Positions 1 to 11,000 are shown, counted from the stretch's first letter. The stretch is 64,000 bases of DNA from Gammaproteobacteria bacterium (GCA_021647505.1 JAKIUN010000006.1:36085-100084), one strand, 5' to 3'. Numbers and translations are program-made. The notes: generated by a model not told the origin, from the letters alone.

Positions 1-3000
1 CGCTTTTGTACCGCATGATGGAGGGCAATGATATCGCTGACCAACTGGCCCACTGTGCCCGCCACCGTCATCAGTTCGGGCTGCTGAACATCAATGACGT
101 GCTCGAAATCAGACTGGCTACGGACATCATGGCCAGCGGGGAAAAAGCAGCGATCGATGATCAATGCCTGCAGGTCGTCTTTCAGTGTCTCACAGTCATC
201 GATGCCCACGTATTGCAGGCACAGTCTGTCAATACCCGGCAGGTTACGGCGCAGATATTTGCAGGGCTTGGGCAGGGTCAGGATGACCAGTGCGCGCAGA
301 CCCATACGGTGGGCCTCGACGGCACGCGCCTCGGCATCAAAGAGCTCGATGGACAGGCTACCGTCACCCTGTACCGCCAACGCCGGAAAGGCACGGAAGC
401 GGCTGCCGGCACGCTCGATCTCGACAAATGGTGGTAGATTGCCGAAATCCCAGCGGCGGATATCGCTACGCTCCCAGTGGTGTTTGTCCAGTGTCTGCAC
501 AAAATCGTCACTGGCATGTTCGCTAAACTTCGCCTGTAACACTGACAGGTCACGGCCGTGACCGATAACCCTTCCCCCGGCATCGATGACCTCATAACGC
601 ATACGTAGATGGTCGGGCAACGCCACCACAGGCCAGGCATCCGTCGCCACATCGACATCGCAATGCTGCATCAGCAACCGTTCCAGGGCAACCAACAGGC
701 TACCGGCAGGCCGCTCATCAGACAGTCGCCGCACCAGCGAGGCGGCCGTATCCGGCACCGGCACCAATGCCTTGCGGATGGGTTTGGGCAAGCCCTTGAG
801 CAGTGCCGTGACACGCTCCGCCAGCAACCCCGGCACCAGCCATTCGAAAGGCTCGGGGTCGAGCTGATTGAGCGCCCCCAATGGCACCAACGCGCTGACA
901 CCGTCGTCTTCGCCACCCGGATTGAAGCCGTAGCGCAGATGCAGGCGCACGCCATTGACCTCTATCTCACCGGGGTAATCCCTGTCACCGAGGCCGGCAC
1001 GTTCGGGGTGGATGACCAGCTCACGCGGTAATTTGAGTAGATCCGGCTCACCGGTCTCGGCCTGCTTACGCCATTTTTCAAACAACGGGCCACTGTAAAT
1101 ATGCTCAGGCAGGCACTGCTCAAAAAAGGCGAACAGTTGCGCCTCATCGGCCAACACGTCACGCCGGCGGCCACGCGCTTCGATATCCTCCGCCTCGCGG
1201 ATCAAGGCCTGATTATGGCGCATGAATTCAGGCGTATCGCCCTTCTCTCCACGACGGTTGATGGGCCGATAATTGCCGGCAATCAGCGCCTCACGGATGA
1301 AGATTTCACGCGCCACCGGGGTATCTATGGGGCCGAAGTGCACCCGTTTTCCTGACTGAATCAGTAAGCCGTAAAGCGTGACGGTTTCCAGTGCGGTGAC
1401 CTGTGAACGCCGCACATCCCAGCATGGCTCCGTGTAGCTGCGCTTGACCAGGTGCCGTGCCAATGGCTCGATCCACTCTGCTTCGATGCGGGCGATACCG
1501 CGTGCATAGAGCCGACTGGTCTCGACCACCTCCGCCGCCATCATCCACTTGGGGCGTTTCTTCGCCACCGCCGAACCGGGGAAAAGATAGAATACCGAAT
1601 TGCGCGCACCCTGATATTTCTGCGGGCCCTTGCGCGGCCGGGAGGTACGGCCCTTCACCGTGGCAGGCTTGTTATCTTCCTCCTCCAGCCGATGACCGAG
1701 ATTGCCCAACAGCCCGGTGAGCAAAGCCCGATGCAAAACAGCGTAATCGGCAGGTTCACTGTTCATGCTCAAGCCCATATCCCGGGCCTGTGTCTTCAGC
1801 TGCTGCCAGGTCTCGCGCCATTCACGCATGCGCATGAAGGCGAGGAAGGACTTGCGGCAGTATTTGCGCAGTTGGCTGCCCGACAGGTGTTTACGCTGTT
1901 CCTCGAAGTGCCGCCACAGATTCAGCAGACTGACAAAGTCCGAATGCTCATCGGCAAAGCGCCGGTGTTGTTCGTCGGCCTGCTGCTGCTTTTCCTGCGG
2001 ACGCTCGCGCGGATCCTGAATACTCAGGGCGCTGGCGATCACCAGCACTTCACTCAGACAGCCCTGCTTCCCTGCCTCCAGAATCATGCGGCCGATGCGC
2101 GGATCCAATGGCAGGCGAGCCAATTGTCGGCCCAAGGGCGTGAGCTGGTTATGCTCATCCAGCGCACCCAGCTCATGCAAAAGGCGATAGCCATCGTGGA
2201 TGAAGCGCTGATCCGGCGGGTCGATGAAAGGAAATTCCTCCGGATTACCCAACTCCAGTTGATGCATTTGCAGGATCACCGAGGCCAGGTTGGTGCGGCG
2301 TAGTTCCGGCTCAGTGAATTCGCGCCGGGCAAGGAAATCTTCTTCCGAATACAGACGAATACAGACGCCGGCGGCGACGCGCCCGCAGCGCCCGGCACGC
2401 TGGTTGGCCGAAGACTGGGCGATCTTTTCGATCGGCAGGCGCTGTACCTTGCTGCGGGTACTGTAGCGGCTGATACGCGCGGTGCCAGGATCGATGACGT
2501 AGCGGATACCCGGCACCGTGAGCGAGGTCTCGGCGACGTTGGTCGCCAAAATAATGCGTCGCCGCGCACTGGTCTTGAAGACACGGTTCTGCTCTGTCGC
2601 GCTGAGACGCGAATACAGCGGCAGGATCTCCGTGTGCGCGGGATGGTGTTTGCGCAAGGCCTCGGCGGTATCACGGATCTCGCGCTCGCCACTAAGGAAA
2701 ATGAGGATATCACCCCGATGATCGATGGCCGCGACTTCGTCCACCGCATCGAGGATGGCCTGCTGCTGATCGCGATCCCGTTCATCCTCATCGCCCTGTC
2801 GCGGGCGGTAACGGATCTCCACCGGGTAACTGCGCCCGGAGACCTCGATCACCGGCGCATGATTGAAGTGCGCCGCAAATCGCCCGGTGTCGATGGTGGC
2901 CGAGGTGATAATCAGCTTGAAGTCCGGCCGTTTATGCAACAAACGCTTAAAATAGCCGAGCAGGAAATCGATATTGAGGCTGCGTTCGTGGGCCTCGTCG

Positions 3001-3581
3001 ATGATCAATGTGTCGTACTGGCTGAGCACACGATCACCTTGCAACTCAGCCAGCAGAATACCATCGGTCATCAACTTAATGTTAGCCTCTGGCCGGGTAT
3101 GGTCAGAAAAGCGCACCTTATAACCCACCACCTGCCCCAGCTCGGTGTTCAGTTCTTCGGCGATGCGCGTGGCGACACTGCGTGCAGCGATGCGGCGTGG
3201 CTGGGTGTGGCCGATGAGTCCAGCACTACCGCGCCCCAGGGCGAGACAGATCTTGGGCAACTGAGTCGTCTTGCCGGAGCCGGTCTCACCGGCCACGACG
3301 ACAACCTGGTGCTTTTCGATGGCTGCGGCGATATCACGCCAGCGACTGCCGATGGGCAGGTCTTCATTGATAGTGACGGCGGGCAGGCGCTCACGCCGCT
3401 GCACAGCGCGAACCCGCGAGGCATCGATATCCTTTTTCAAGGCACTCAGTTTGTTACCCGGCTCGCAGCCCGTCTGCAGGACGCGACGCAGCCCGTGCAG
3501 ACGCTTGCGCAGCGCCGGACAGTCGGCAGTCATACAGGCATCGAGAGCGTTATAGAGGGTGTTCAGTTCGCTACGAGTCAT
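1..3581 (-). CDS. hrpA: ATP-dependent RNA helicase HrpA (DEAH box), 3' end cut by the window edge
   Basis: Minus-strand reading from ATG at 3581 gives MTRSELNTLYNALDACM..., GETGSGKTTQLPKICL (Walker A), DEAHERSLN (DEAH), SATIDTGRFAAHF, QRAGRCGRV, then a long HrpA-type C-terminal region still open at base 1. Not in the ORF track because it has no stop inside the window. Confidence 0.93.
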   Translation of the reverse strand, partial: MTRSELNTLYNALDACMTADCPALRKRLHGLRRVLQTGCEPGNKLSALKKDIDASRVRAVQRRERLPAVTINEDLPIGSRWRDIAAAIEKHQVVVVAGETGSGKTTQLPKICLALGRGSAGLIGHTQPRRIAARSVATRIAEELNTELGQVVGYKVRFSDHTRPEANIKLMTDGILLAELQGDRVLSQYDTLIIDEAHERSLNIDFLLGYFKRLLHKRPDFKLIITSATIDTGRFAAHFNHAPVIEVSGRSYPVEIRYRPRQGDEDERDRDQQQAILDAVDEVAAIDHRGDILIFLSGEREIRDTAEALRKHHPAHTEILPLYSRLSATEQNRVFKTSARRRIILATNVAETSLTVPGIRYVIDPGTARISRYSTRSKVQRLPIEKIAQSSANQRAGRCGRVAAGVCIRLYSEEDFLARREFTEPELRRTNLASVILQMHQLELGNPEEFPFIDPPDQRFIHDGYRLLHELGALDEHNQLTPLGRQLARLPLDPRIGRMILEAGKQGCLSEVLVIASALSIQDPRERPQEKQQQADEQHRRFADEHSDFVSLLNLWRHFEEQRKHLSGSQLRKYCRKSFLAFMRMREWRETWQQLKTQARDMGLSMNSEPADYAVLHRALLTGLLGNLGHRLEEEDNKPATVKGRTSRPRKGPQKYQGARNSVFYLFPGSAVAKKRPKWMMAAEVVETSRLYARGIARIEAEWIEPLARHLVKRSYTEPCWDVRRSQVTALETVTLYGLLIQSGKRVHFGPIDTPVAREIFIREALIAGNYRPINRRGEKGDTPEFMRHNQALIREAEDIEARGRRRDVLADEAQLFAFFEQCLPEHIYSGPLFEKWRKQAETGEPDLLKLPRELVIHPERAGLGDRDYPGEIEVNGVRLHLRYGFNPGGEDDGVSALVPLGALNQLDPEPFEWLVPGLLAERVTALLKGLPKPIRKALVPVPDTAASLVRRLSDERPAGSLLVALERLLMQHCDVDVATDAWPVVALPDHLRMRYEVIDAGGRVIGHGRDLSVLQAKFSEHASDDFVQTLDKHHWERSDIRRWDFGNLPPFVEIERAGSRFRAFPALAVQGDGSLSIELFDAEARAVEAHRMGLRALVILTLPKPCKYLRRNLPGIDRLCLQYVGIDDCETLKDDLQALIIDRCFFPAGHDVRSQSDFEHVIDVQQPELMTVAGTVGQLVSDIIALHHAVQK

Positions 3582-3615
3582 TCGGACATTCGGATTTAAA
3601 CATCTATTTCTCTGA

Positions 3616-3873
3616 TCAGTTTGAAACCAGCCGTTCTTTATCCGTCTTGTGCAGCTTCTTGATCGCCGCCTCGCGCCGGCAGGCGGCCGAACGGGACTCG
3701 GCGGATTCGCTGTATACCAGGCTCACGGGCCGCCGTGCACGCGTGTAGCGCGCGCCCTGGGCGCCGCCGTCGTTGTGTTCCTGGAGCCGCCGTTGCAGAT
3801 CGGTGGCGACCCCGGTATAGAGGCTGCCGTCGGCACAGCGCAGTATGTAGACGAACCAGTTTGCGAAACTCAT
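3616..3873 (-). CDS. GIY-YIG nuclease domain protein (UPF0213-like)
   Basis: 85 aa; WFVYILRCADGSLYTGVATDLQRRLQEHN...GARYTRARRPVSLVYSE is the GIY-YIG single-domain signature. Confidence 0.93.
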   Translation of the reverse strand: MSFANWFVYILRCADGSLYTGVATDLQRRLQEHNDGGAQGARYTRARRPVSLVYSESAESRSAACRREAAIKKLHKTDKERLVSN

Positions 3874-3968
3874 TGCGCACAGAATAGCACACCAAAAACG
3901 GGCAAAATCGGCGCAAATCCACTACCCTGTCAGCCTCACAATAACGCCCACAGGGCAAAGGCAGTCAT

Positions 3969-6854
3969 GTGCAGGATTTCATCCCCGGTCAACGCTGGAT
4001 CAGTGACACTGAGCTACAAATGGGCCTCGGCACGGTGCTCAGCACGGATCACCGCACCGTTACCATCTGCTTTGTCGCCAGCGGCGAAACGCGCGTCTAT
4101 GCCAAGCAGACCGCGCCGCTGACCCGCGTGCAGTTTTCCCCTGACGACACCGTCGTCAGCCACGCAGGCTGGGGCATGACGGTCGAGCGGGTCAGCAAAA
4201 ACGATGGCATGCTAACCTACCACGGCCACCGCGAGGACGGCAGTGCGGCCAGCCTGCCCGAGGGCGAGCTAAGCCATTTTATCCAGCTCAGCCGACCCAC
4301 GGAGCGCCTGTTCGCCGGACAGGTCGATCACGACAAATGGTTCGAGCTGCGCTACCAGACCCTGCGCCACGCCCAGCGGCTGGCGCAGTCGGCGCTGTTC
4401 GGCCTCACAGGCAGCCGCACCAGCCTGATTCCGCACCAGCTCTATATTGCCCACGAGGTTGCCAACCGTTATGCGCCGCGCGTATTGCTGGCCGACGAGG
4501 TCGGCCTGGGCAAGACCATCGAGGCCGGCCTGATCCTGCATCACCAATTGCTCAGCGAGCGCGCACAGCGGGTATTGATCATCGTACCGGAAACCCTGGT
4601 ACACCAGTGGCTGGTGGAAATGCTGCGCCGCTTCAACCACCCCTTCAGCATCTTCGACGAGGCTCGCTGTGAGGCCATCGACGAACAGGATGCACAGGGC
4701 AATCCCTTTGCCAGCGAACAGTTGGTGCTGTGCAGCCTGGGATTTCTGCGCGCCCATCCACGCCGTGTCGAGCAGGCACTGGATGGGGACTGGGATCTTC
4801 TGGTGGTGGACGAAGCGCATCACCTACAGTGGTCAGCAAACCACGTCAGCGAAGAATACCGCATCATCGAACGCCTCGCCGGCGTCACGCCAGGGGTGCT
4901 GCTGCTCACCGCCACACCAGAGCAGCTGGGCAAGGAAAGCCACTTCGCCCGCCTGCGCCTGCTCGATCCGGATCGCTTCCCCGACTATACGACCTTCGTT
5001 GAAGAAGAAGAACAATACGCACCCATTGCCCATGCCGTCGAGGCCCTGCTGGGCGAGGAGACGCTGGATCCGGCGGCGCTGGAAACCTTGCGCCAGTCCG
5101 ATGCCGAGGCCGATACCCATCACCTCATCGACACCCTGCTGGGCGACGACAGCCCGGCCGAAAAAAGGGCCTCCGCACGCACGGCACTGATCGACAATCT
5201 ACTCGACCGTCACGGCACCGGACGGGTGCTCTTCCGCAACACCCGTGCTGCGATAAAGGGCTTTCCGCAGCGCCGGGTCGAGGGCATCCCCCTGCCTCAA
5301 CCTGAGGCCTACGCACAATCCACTGCCGACAGGCCAGAGACGCTGCTCTGTCCGGAACGCCTCTACACGGCACAGGCCGACGACGACCAGCCGCACTGGA
5401 CACACATCGACCCGCGCGTGAACTGGCTGAATACGCAGCTCAGCAAGCTGAAACCGCACAAAGTGCTGGTGATCGCCGCCAGTGCGCACACCGCGCTGGA
5501 GCTGGCGCAGGCGCTGAAGGCCCGCAGCGGCATCCATGTCGCGGTGTTTCACGAAGGCCTGAGCATCATCGAGCGTGATCGCGCCGCCGCCTGGTTTGCC
5601 GACAGCGAGGCGGGCTGTCAGGTCATGATCTGTTCCGAGATCGGCAGCGAGGGTCGCAATTTCCAGTTTGCCCATCACCTGGTGCTGTTCGACCTGCCTC
5701 TCAATCCGGATCTGCTGGAACAACGCATCGGCCGCCTCGACCGCATCGGCCAGCGCGAGACCATTCATATCCATGTACCGTTCTTGCAGCAAAAGGAGAA
5801 AAACAGCGCACAGGAAATCATCTTCCACTGGTATCAGCACGGCCTCAACGCCTTCGAACACACCTGCCCCGCCGGGCACAGTGTGTTCGTGCAGGTAAAG
5901 GACGATCTGCTACGCTGCCTGCAAGGTGCATCACCGTCAGACGTCGAACATCTCATCGACGGCAGCCGCGAGCTGCACACACGGCTCACGGCCTCATTAC
6001 AAAACGGCCGTGACCAGCTGCTGGAATACAACTCCTGCCGCCCGGAAACCGCCAACCGCCTCAAACAACAGGCACAGGCGGTGGATCAGCATGCCGAGCT
6101 GCCGGACTATCTCGATGCCATCTTCGACTGCTTCGGCGTGGACTCGGAAATACACAGCGCTTCCAGTTATGTGCTGCATCCCGGCGAGCACATGCAGGCG
6201 CCGCTGCCCGGCCTCAGTGACGAAGGCATGACCATCACCTACGACCGCGATACCGCACTGGCCTTCGAGAACATGCAGTATCTCAGCTGGGAACACCCCC
6301 TGACCCGCACCGCCATGGATGGAGTACTGAGCAGAGAACTGGGCAATACCGCACTCACGGCGATCAAATACCACGGCGTCAAAAGCGGCACTCTGCTGAT
6401 GGAATGCTTGTTCATTCTCGAGTCGGCCTCCAGTGAGCGACTCAACAGCGCCCGCTACCTGCCACCCACCTGTATCCGCGTGCTTATCGACCAGGGCGGC
6501 CAACGCCATGACGACAGCCTGCCGCACACGACTATCAATCGCACGCGGCAAAACGTGGACAGGGAAACAGCGGCACAGGTGATCCGTAGTCAGCTCGATG
6601 TATTAAAAGAAATGGCCAAGGCCAGTGAGGCACAGGCTGGCGAGGAGGCGCCGACGATTCTCCGTGAGGCACTGGACAAGACCCGCAGCACCCTGCAAGG
6701 AGAGATCCAGCGTCTCAAGGCCCTGCAGCGGGTCAACCCCAATGTGCGCGATGAAGAGATCCGCTATTTCGAAGAACAGTGGGTGGCGCTCAGTCTGGCG
6801 CTTGAATCCGCTTCGCTAAGACTGGATGCCCTGAGGGTGATTGTTGCGGTATGA
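3969..6854 (+). CDS. rapA: RNA polymerase-associated protein RapA (SWI2/SNF2 ATPase)
   Basis: 961 aa; LLADEVGLGKTIEAGLILHHQL, VVDEAHHL, LLTATPEQLG, SEIGSEGRNFQFAHHLVLFDLPLNPDLLEQRIGRLDRIGQ. Confidence 0.95.
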   Translation: MQDFIPGQRWISDTELQMGLGTVLSTDHRTVTICFVASGETRVYAKQTAPLTRVQFSPDDTVVSHAGWGMTVERVSKNDGMLTYHGHREDGSAASLPEGELSHFIQLSRPTERLFAGQVDHDKWFELRYQTLRHAQRLAQSALFGLTGSRTSLIPHQLYIAHEVANRYAPRVLLADEVGLGKTIEAGLILHHQLLSERAQRVLIIVPETLVHQWLVEMLRRFNHPFSIFDEARCEAIDEQDAQGNPFASEQLVLCSLGFLRAHPRRVEQALDGDWDLLVVDEAHHLQWSANHVSEEYRIIERLAGVTPGVLLLTATPEQLGKESHFARLRLLDPDRFPDYTTFVEEEEQYAPIAHAVEALLGEETLDPAALETLRQSDAEADTHHLIDTLLGDDSPAEKRASARTALIDNLLDRHGTGRVLFRNTRAAIKGFPQRRVEGIPLPQPEAYAQSTADRPETLLCPERLYTAQADDDQPHWTHIDPRVNWLNTQLSKLKPHKVLVIAASAHTALELAQALKARSGIHVAVFHEGLSIIERDRAAAWFADSEAGCQVMICSEIGSEGRNFQFAHHLVLFDLPLNPDLLEQRIGRLDRIGQRETIHIHVPFLQQKEKNSAQEIIFHWYQHGLNAFEHTCPAGHSVFVQVKDDLLRCLQGASPSDVEHLIDGSRELHTRLTASLQNGRDQLLEYNSCRPETANRLKQQAQAVDQHAELPDYLDAIFDCFGVDSEIHSASSYVLHPGEHMQAPLPGLSDEGMTITYDRDTALAFENMQYLSWEHPLTRTAMDGVLSRELGNTALTAIKYHGVKSGTLLMECLFILESASSERLNSARYLPPTCIRVLIDQGGQRHDDSLPHTTINRTRQNVDRETAAQVIRSQLDVLKEMAKASEAQAGEEAPTILREALDKTRSTLQGEIQRLKALQRVNPNVRDEEIRYFEEQWVALSLALESASLRLDALRVIVAV

Positions 6855-6893
6855 CTTGTGGGAGCAGGTCATGCCCGTGAAAAGCAACAAAAA

Positions 6894-6925
6894 GACAAAC
6901 CCCGGCCTTCATGACGGGGTTTGTC
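6894..6925. terminator. Bidirectional terminator-like hairpin between convergent rapA and pstS
   Basis: gacaaaccccg / cggggtttgtc perfect 11-bp inverted repeat with a 10-nt loop between convergent genes. Confidence 0.75.
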
Positions 6926-7058
6926 GTCTATCGCCCCCTAACAGGGCCGGCTTCTGCTTCAGGGCTACTTGAAAAACTTTTGAGGAGCCCCCTTCCGGTA
7001 ATAAAAATCGACTAAAAATGCGCATTAATTTTTCGAGAATCTTTTTGGACTATAAAAA

Positions 7059-8030
7059 TTACTGCAGCTGTTTCAGCACCTTGTCGGCAACCTTGCTGGG
7101 CAGCGGGATATAGCCATCCTTGATCACCACTTTCTGACCTGATTTAGACATCACCATTTTGAGAAATTCTCGTTCCAAAGGGGCTAGTGGTTTGTTCGGA
7201 TGTTTGTTCACGTAGACGTAGAGAAAACGAGATAATGGAAACGTCTTGTTAGTGGCATTTTCAGGTGTCGCTTCGATGTAGGGCTTGCCCAGCTTCTTGG
7301 CCAGGGGCACAGCCTTCACGCCGGAGGTTTTGTAACCGATGCCGGAATAACCGATACCGTTCAGCGAACTGGAAACTGACTGCACGACAGAGGCGGAACC
7401 CGGTTGCTCATTGACCGTGTTTTTGAAGTCACCCTTGCATAAAGCCTTTTTCTTGAAATACCCGTAGGTACCGGATACCGAGTTACGCCCGTAGATCTGG
7501 ATGGTGCGGTTTTTCCAGGAACCTTCCAGGCCCAGGTCTCCCCAGCGGGTGATATCCTTCTTGCCACCGCACTTGCGGGTGCTTGAGAAGATCGCATCGA
7601 TCTCGGCAATTGTCAGACCCTTAATGGGATTGTCCTTGTGCACATACACAGCCAGGGCATCGATGGCAACGGGAATGGCCGTCGGCTTGTAACCATAGCG
7701 GTTTTCAAAGGCCTGGATTTCCCTGCTTTTCATCTTGCGGCTCATGGGGCCGATAGCGGACGTGCCTTCGGTCAGTGCAGGTGGCGCCGTCGAGGAACCG
7801 GCTGCCTGAATCTGGATATTGATGTTAGGATACTGGCGCTTGAATTCCTCGGCCCACAGCGTCATGAGATTGGCGAGGGTGTCTGAGCCCACGCTGGACA
7901 GGTTGCCGGACACACCGCTGACGGGCTGATAATCATGCAGATTCGGGTCGACCTGCTGGGCGGCGATGGCACCACCTGCGAAGGTCAGTCCAGCTAGCAG
8001 AGCCGGCGCCAGTGTCTTGGGATTGAACAT
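7059..8030 (-). CDS. Phosphate ABC transporter substrate-binding protein, PstS family
   Basis: 323 aa with signal peptide; [56 protein letters not shown]. Confidence 0.9.
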   Translation of the reverse strand: MFNPKTLAPALLAGLTFAGGAIAAQQVDPNLHDYQPVSGVSGNLSSVGSDTLANLMTLWAEEFKRQYPNINIQIQAAGSSTAPPALTEGTSAIGPMSRKMKSREIQAFENRYGYKPTAIPVAIDALAVYVHKDNPIKGLTIAEIDAIFSSTRKCGGKKDITRWGDLGLEGSWKNRTIQIYGRNSVSGTYGYFKKKALCKGDFKNTVNEQPGSASVVQSVSSSLNGIGYSGIGYKTSGVKAVPLAKKLGKPYIEATPENATNKTFPLSRFLYVYVNKHPNKPLAPLEREFLKMVMSKSGQKVVIKDGYIPLPSKVADKVLKQLQ

Positions 8031-8099
8031 GACAAATCTCCGTTATTGATCAGGTTTGAATATCGGGTGAATCAGTACGGGAAAGTATGCGCCGTCAAT

Positions 8100-8117
8100 G
8101 TGACAGTAATATGAAAT
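8100..8117 (-). promoter_or_regulatory. Candidate Pho box upstream of the pstS-like gene
   Basis: Minus strand reads ATTTCAT-ATTA-CTGTCAC, matching the PhoB two-half-site pattern (CTGTCAT-AWAW-CTGTCAY), about 70 nt upstream of the pstS ATG. Confidence 0.55.
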
Positions 8118-8264
8118 GCCGATGGTGGTTTTGTGACGATTTGGCAAGCTTTGAGGTGAGAACTCAATACTTATCGTCAGTGCTTACACCCCTCACCCCA
8201 ACCTTCTTCTCTCACTGGGGGAGAGCGCTAAAGAAACCTGTACATTCTTAACTGGTATGCCCAT

Positions 8265-9566
8265 TTACTCCCCGTGATCAATCGCCAGATCGGCCGAAAA
8301 CACACAACGAAACAGGCTCCCCTCCCCCACCTGTGACTCGATTTCCAAGCGACCGGCATGACGCTCAAGACCGTGCTTGACGATGGCCAAGCCCAGCCCG
8401 GTGCCACCGTATTCCCGCGAGCGACCGGGATCAATCCGATAAAAACGCTCGGTCAGACGCGGAATATGCTGTGCACTGATACCCATACCGGAATCCCGTA
8501 CATCCAGATACAGGCTATCCGCCTTTTTATACCAATGAATGTGAATGACACTACCCGGTGGTGTATATTGAACGGCATTGAAGACAAGGTTTGAAAACAC
8601 ACCGTAGAGAACCTTTTCCCCGCCACGCAGCCACAGTGAACGGTCAACATTCAGACTAATTTCATGCCCGGCCTCGCCACTCAGGGCAATGGCTTCCTCG
8701 TGAATTGCCGCCAGAATGGCCGGCACGGCAACGGCATCATGCAACGGCGGAGCATCATCGGCTTCCAGGCGGGACAGTGTCAGCAGGTCTTCAACGATAC
8801 GGATCATACGCCGTGACTGCCCCTGCATCTGGCCGATACTCTTGCCCCAGTGTTGCGAACACGCGTCGCCAGCGTCGGCCATATTTTCCAGGTAACCGGC
8901 GATCACTGTCAATGGTGTGCGCAATTCATGTGACACATTGGCGATAAAGTCCTGCCGTACCCGCTCCAGATGTTTCATGCGCGTGATATCACGCACCACC
9001 AGCAAACGCCGCCGATTACCATAAGGCACGATGCGAATAGATAGCGTATGCCGATTGCCCATGGACGATGGCAGCTCCAGCGTTTTGCTGTAATCTCCCC
9101 GGCTCAGGAAATTACCGAAACGGGGGTGACGGACGAGGTTATCGATGCGCTGGCCGACATCCTGCTTGGAATGCAGACCGAGGTAGCTCTTCGCAGCCTT
9201 ATTAAGCCATTCGATCTGATCATCTTCGCTCAGTACCACGATGGCATCCGGCATTGCCGAGGTAAATTCATTGAAGCGTGTCAGCATGCGTGCCAGCTTG
9301 CGTTTTCGCTTGCGATTGCGTTGCTGTAGCTGATAGATGTTATAAAACACCTCGCCCCAGATGCCGCGGGCCGCAGGGGGATGGAAACGTTTACGCTTGT
9401 GATACCAGCGTTCGAGACGGTAGAGATTGTACAAATGCCAAGCTAGATAAACGCCCATGGCTATCAGCAGCAGGGTCTCCGGTCGGCCGATCAGCCAGCC
9501 GACAAACCAGGCCCCACCGAGCATAAATCCGCCACGCCAAGCCTCGCTGATCCAGGGATTACGCAC
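8265..9566 (-). CDS. phoR: Phosphate regulon sensor histidine kinase PhoR
   Basis: 433 aa; N-terminal TM, PAS, VSHELRTPLTVIAGYLE (HisKA), GGTGLGLAIVKHGLERH (HATPase); adjacent to phoB. Confidence 0.93.
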   Translation of the reverse strand: MRNPWISEAWRGGFMLGGAWFVGWLIGRPETLLLIAMGVYLAWHLYNLYRLERWYHKRKRFHPPAARGIWGEVFYNIYQLQQRNRKRKRKLARMLTRFNEFTSAMPDAIVVLSEDDQIEWLNKAAKSYLGLHSKQDVGQRIDNLVRHPRFGNFLSRGDYSKTLELPSSMGNRHTLSIRIVPYGNRRRLLVVRDITRMKHLERVRQDFIANVSHELRTPLTVIAGYLENMADAGDACSQHWGKSIGQMQGQSRRMIRIVEDLLTLSRLEADDAPPLHDAVAVPAILAAIHEEAIALSGEAGHEISLNVDRSLWLRGGEKVLYGVFSNLVFNAVQYTPPGSVIHIHWYKKADSLYLDVRDSGMGISAQHIPRLTERFYRIDPGRSREYGGTGLGLAIVKHGLERHAGRLEIESQVGEGSLFRCVFSADLAIDHGE

Positions 9567-10294
9567 TATTCCTGTTCCGAGAACCGGTAACCAACGCCGC
9601 GCACTGTCTGTATCAGACGGTCGCAGCCATGGGGTGATAAAGCCTTACGCAGACGCCGCACATGCACATCCACGGTTCGGTCATCGATGTAAACATTGCT
9701 GCCCCATACCCGGTCGAGAAGCTGGTCACGGCTGTAAACCCGATCCGGATGGTGAATAAAAAAGCTTAGCAGCTTGAATTCGGTTGGGCCGAGCGCCACG
9801 TTTTCATCCCTGGCCAGCACGCGATGCGAGACGGAATCCAGTGTCAGGCCGCCAATGCTGATCAGCACCTCATCGTCGGCCTGCCCGGTGCGCCGCAGCA
9901 GGGCCTTGATGCGTGCCAGCAGCTCACGCGGGGAAAACGGCTTGGTGACATAGTCGTCCGCGCCCACATCCAGCCCACGGATCTTGTCGTCTTCGGCATC
10001 GCGCGCGGTGAGGAGAATCACCGGCAGATCGCGGGTCAGCTCCTCGCGGCGCATCTGACGGGCAAAATCCAGCCCGCTATACTGCCCCGGCAGCATCCAA
10101 TCCAGCAGCACCAAATCCGGGCGCGCATCGGCCAAACAGCACCGCGCCTCGGGTACATCGCCCGCCGCAACCCACTCATAACCGGCCCGTTCCAGCGTCA
10201 GGCCAATCATGTCGCGTACCGCCGGTTCATCTTCCACTACCAATATCAGGGGACTCGCCATGTTTGTCACAGCTCCAGAATCGTATCGAACCAT
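9566..10294 (-). CDS. phoB: Phosphate regulon response regulator PhoB (OmpR family)
   Basis: REC domain (LVVEDEPAVRDMI, DLVLLDWMLPG) plus winged helix (TVDVHVRRLRKAL...VRGVGYRF). Confidence 0.92.
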   Translation of the reverse strand: MVRYDSGAVTNMASPLILVVEDEPAVRDMIGLTLERAGYEWVAAGDVPEARCCLADARPDLVLLDWMLPGQYSGLDFARQMRREELTRDLPVILLTARDAEDDKIRGLDVGADDYVTKPFSPRELLARIKALLRRTGQADDEVLISIGGLTLDSVSHRVLARDENVALGPTEFKLLSFFIHHPDRVYSRDQLLDRVWGSNVYIDDRTVDVHVRRLRKALSPHGCDRLIQTVRGVGYRFSEQE

Positions 10295-10358
10295 TTAAAC
10301 GCAGCCATATTACGAGTATATGACAATGCAAACTGGCGCTACGAACCCGTGTCACCCG

Positions 10359-10781
10359 TCAGTCCAGCGCTCCATCCGGTATGCCCGGATACGAAGGAAT
10401 ATCGTCACAAGGCATATGCCACGCTGCCTTTGAATCCACGAATGCGTGCGCGACAGGTTTACCTTCATAAGGCTTTCCATCTTCATCACCATCCACACAC
10501 GACAAGGCGACACTTAAATACAGGCTTTTATCGGGCGCATAATTCATCAGTCTTGAGCCACAAACAGAACAAAAGGCCCGCACGCCACCATGCCCCGGGT
10601 ACTCTTTCAGAAATTCCTCACCCTTTAATAACTTCAGCGTTTTACCGTCTGCGAAGGCTTGAGTTGCAAAGGCCGCGCCATGTGATTTTCGGCACTGCGA
10701 ACAATGGCAGTTAAATATTTTCCCGGCCAACGGCTCCACCTCGTATGCAATAGCGCCACACAGACAACTTCCCCTTATCAT
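10359..10781 (-). CDS. GFA/CENP-V family protein (glutathione-dependent formaldehyde-activating-enzyme-like)
   Basis: GSCLCGAIAYEVE...FNCHCSQCRKSHGAAFAT...FCSVCGSRL; MIRGSC start at 10781 preferred over the ORF-track start at 10841. Confidence 0.88.
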   Translation of the reverse strand: MIRGSCLCGAIAYEVEPLAGKIFNCHCSQCRKSHGAAFATQAFADGKTLKLLKGEEFLKEYPGHGGVRAFCSVCGSRLMNYAPDKSLYLSVALSCVDGDEDGKPYEGKPVAHAFVDSKAAWHMPCDDIPSYPGIPDGALD

Positions 10782-10922
10782 ATCTGTTTCTCCTATGTTT
10801 CCTGTCATTTTTTCCAGCCGTAACAAACTACCCCACAGCAAGCTATTTCACTACGCGAAAGCGGGGTATTACCCTGCCCGTTCAATCGTTTAGGCGTTTG
10901 AACAAAAAAACCTACGCAGTTC

Positions 10923-11000
10923 GTAGGGTGGGCATTGCCCACCATTTGCGCAAATTCCGGCAGTCTGCCCGGGTGGGCGGTACCCAACGGAATTATTCCT
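10923..11000. repeat. REP-like palindromic repeat (GTAGGGTGGGC family)
   Basis: gtagggtgggcattgcccacc...gcccgggtgggcggtacc. Confidence 0.6.

Noticed and set aside
1452-3599. Plus-strand ORFs of 283 and 321 aa across 1.4-3.6 kb
   Set aside because: They lie antisense to hrpA, whose minus-strand translation has all helicase motifs.
4269-6551. Long antisense ORFs inside rapA (4269-4823, 5199-5879, 5997-6551)
   Set aside because: Typical GC-rich shadow ORFs opposite a clear coding gene; no recognisable domains.
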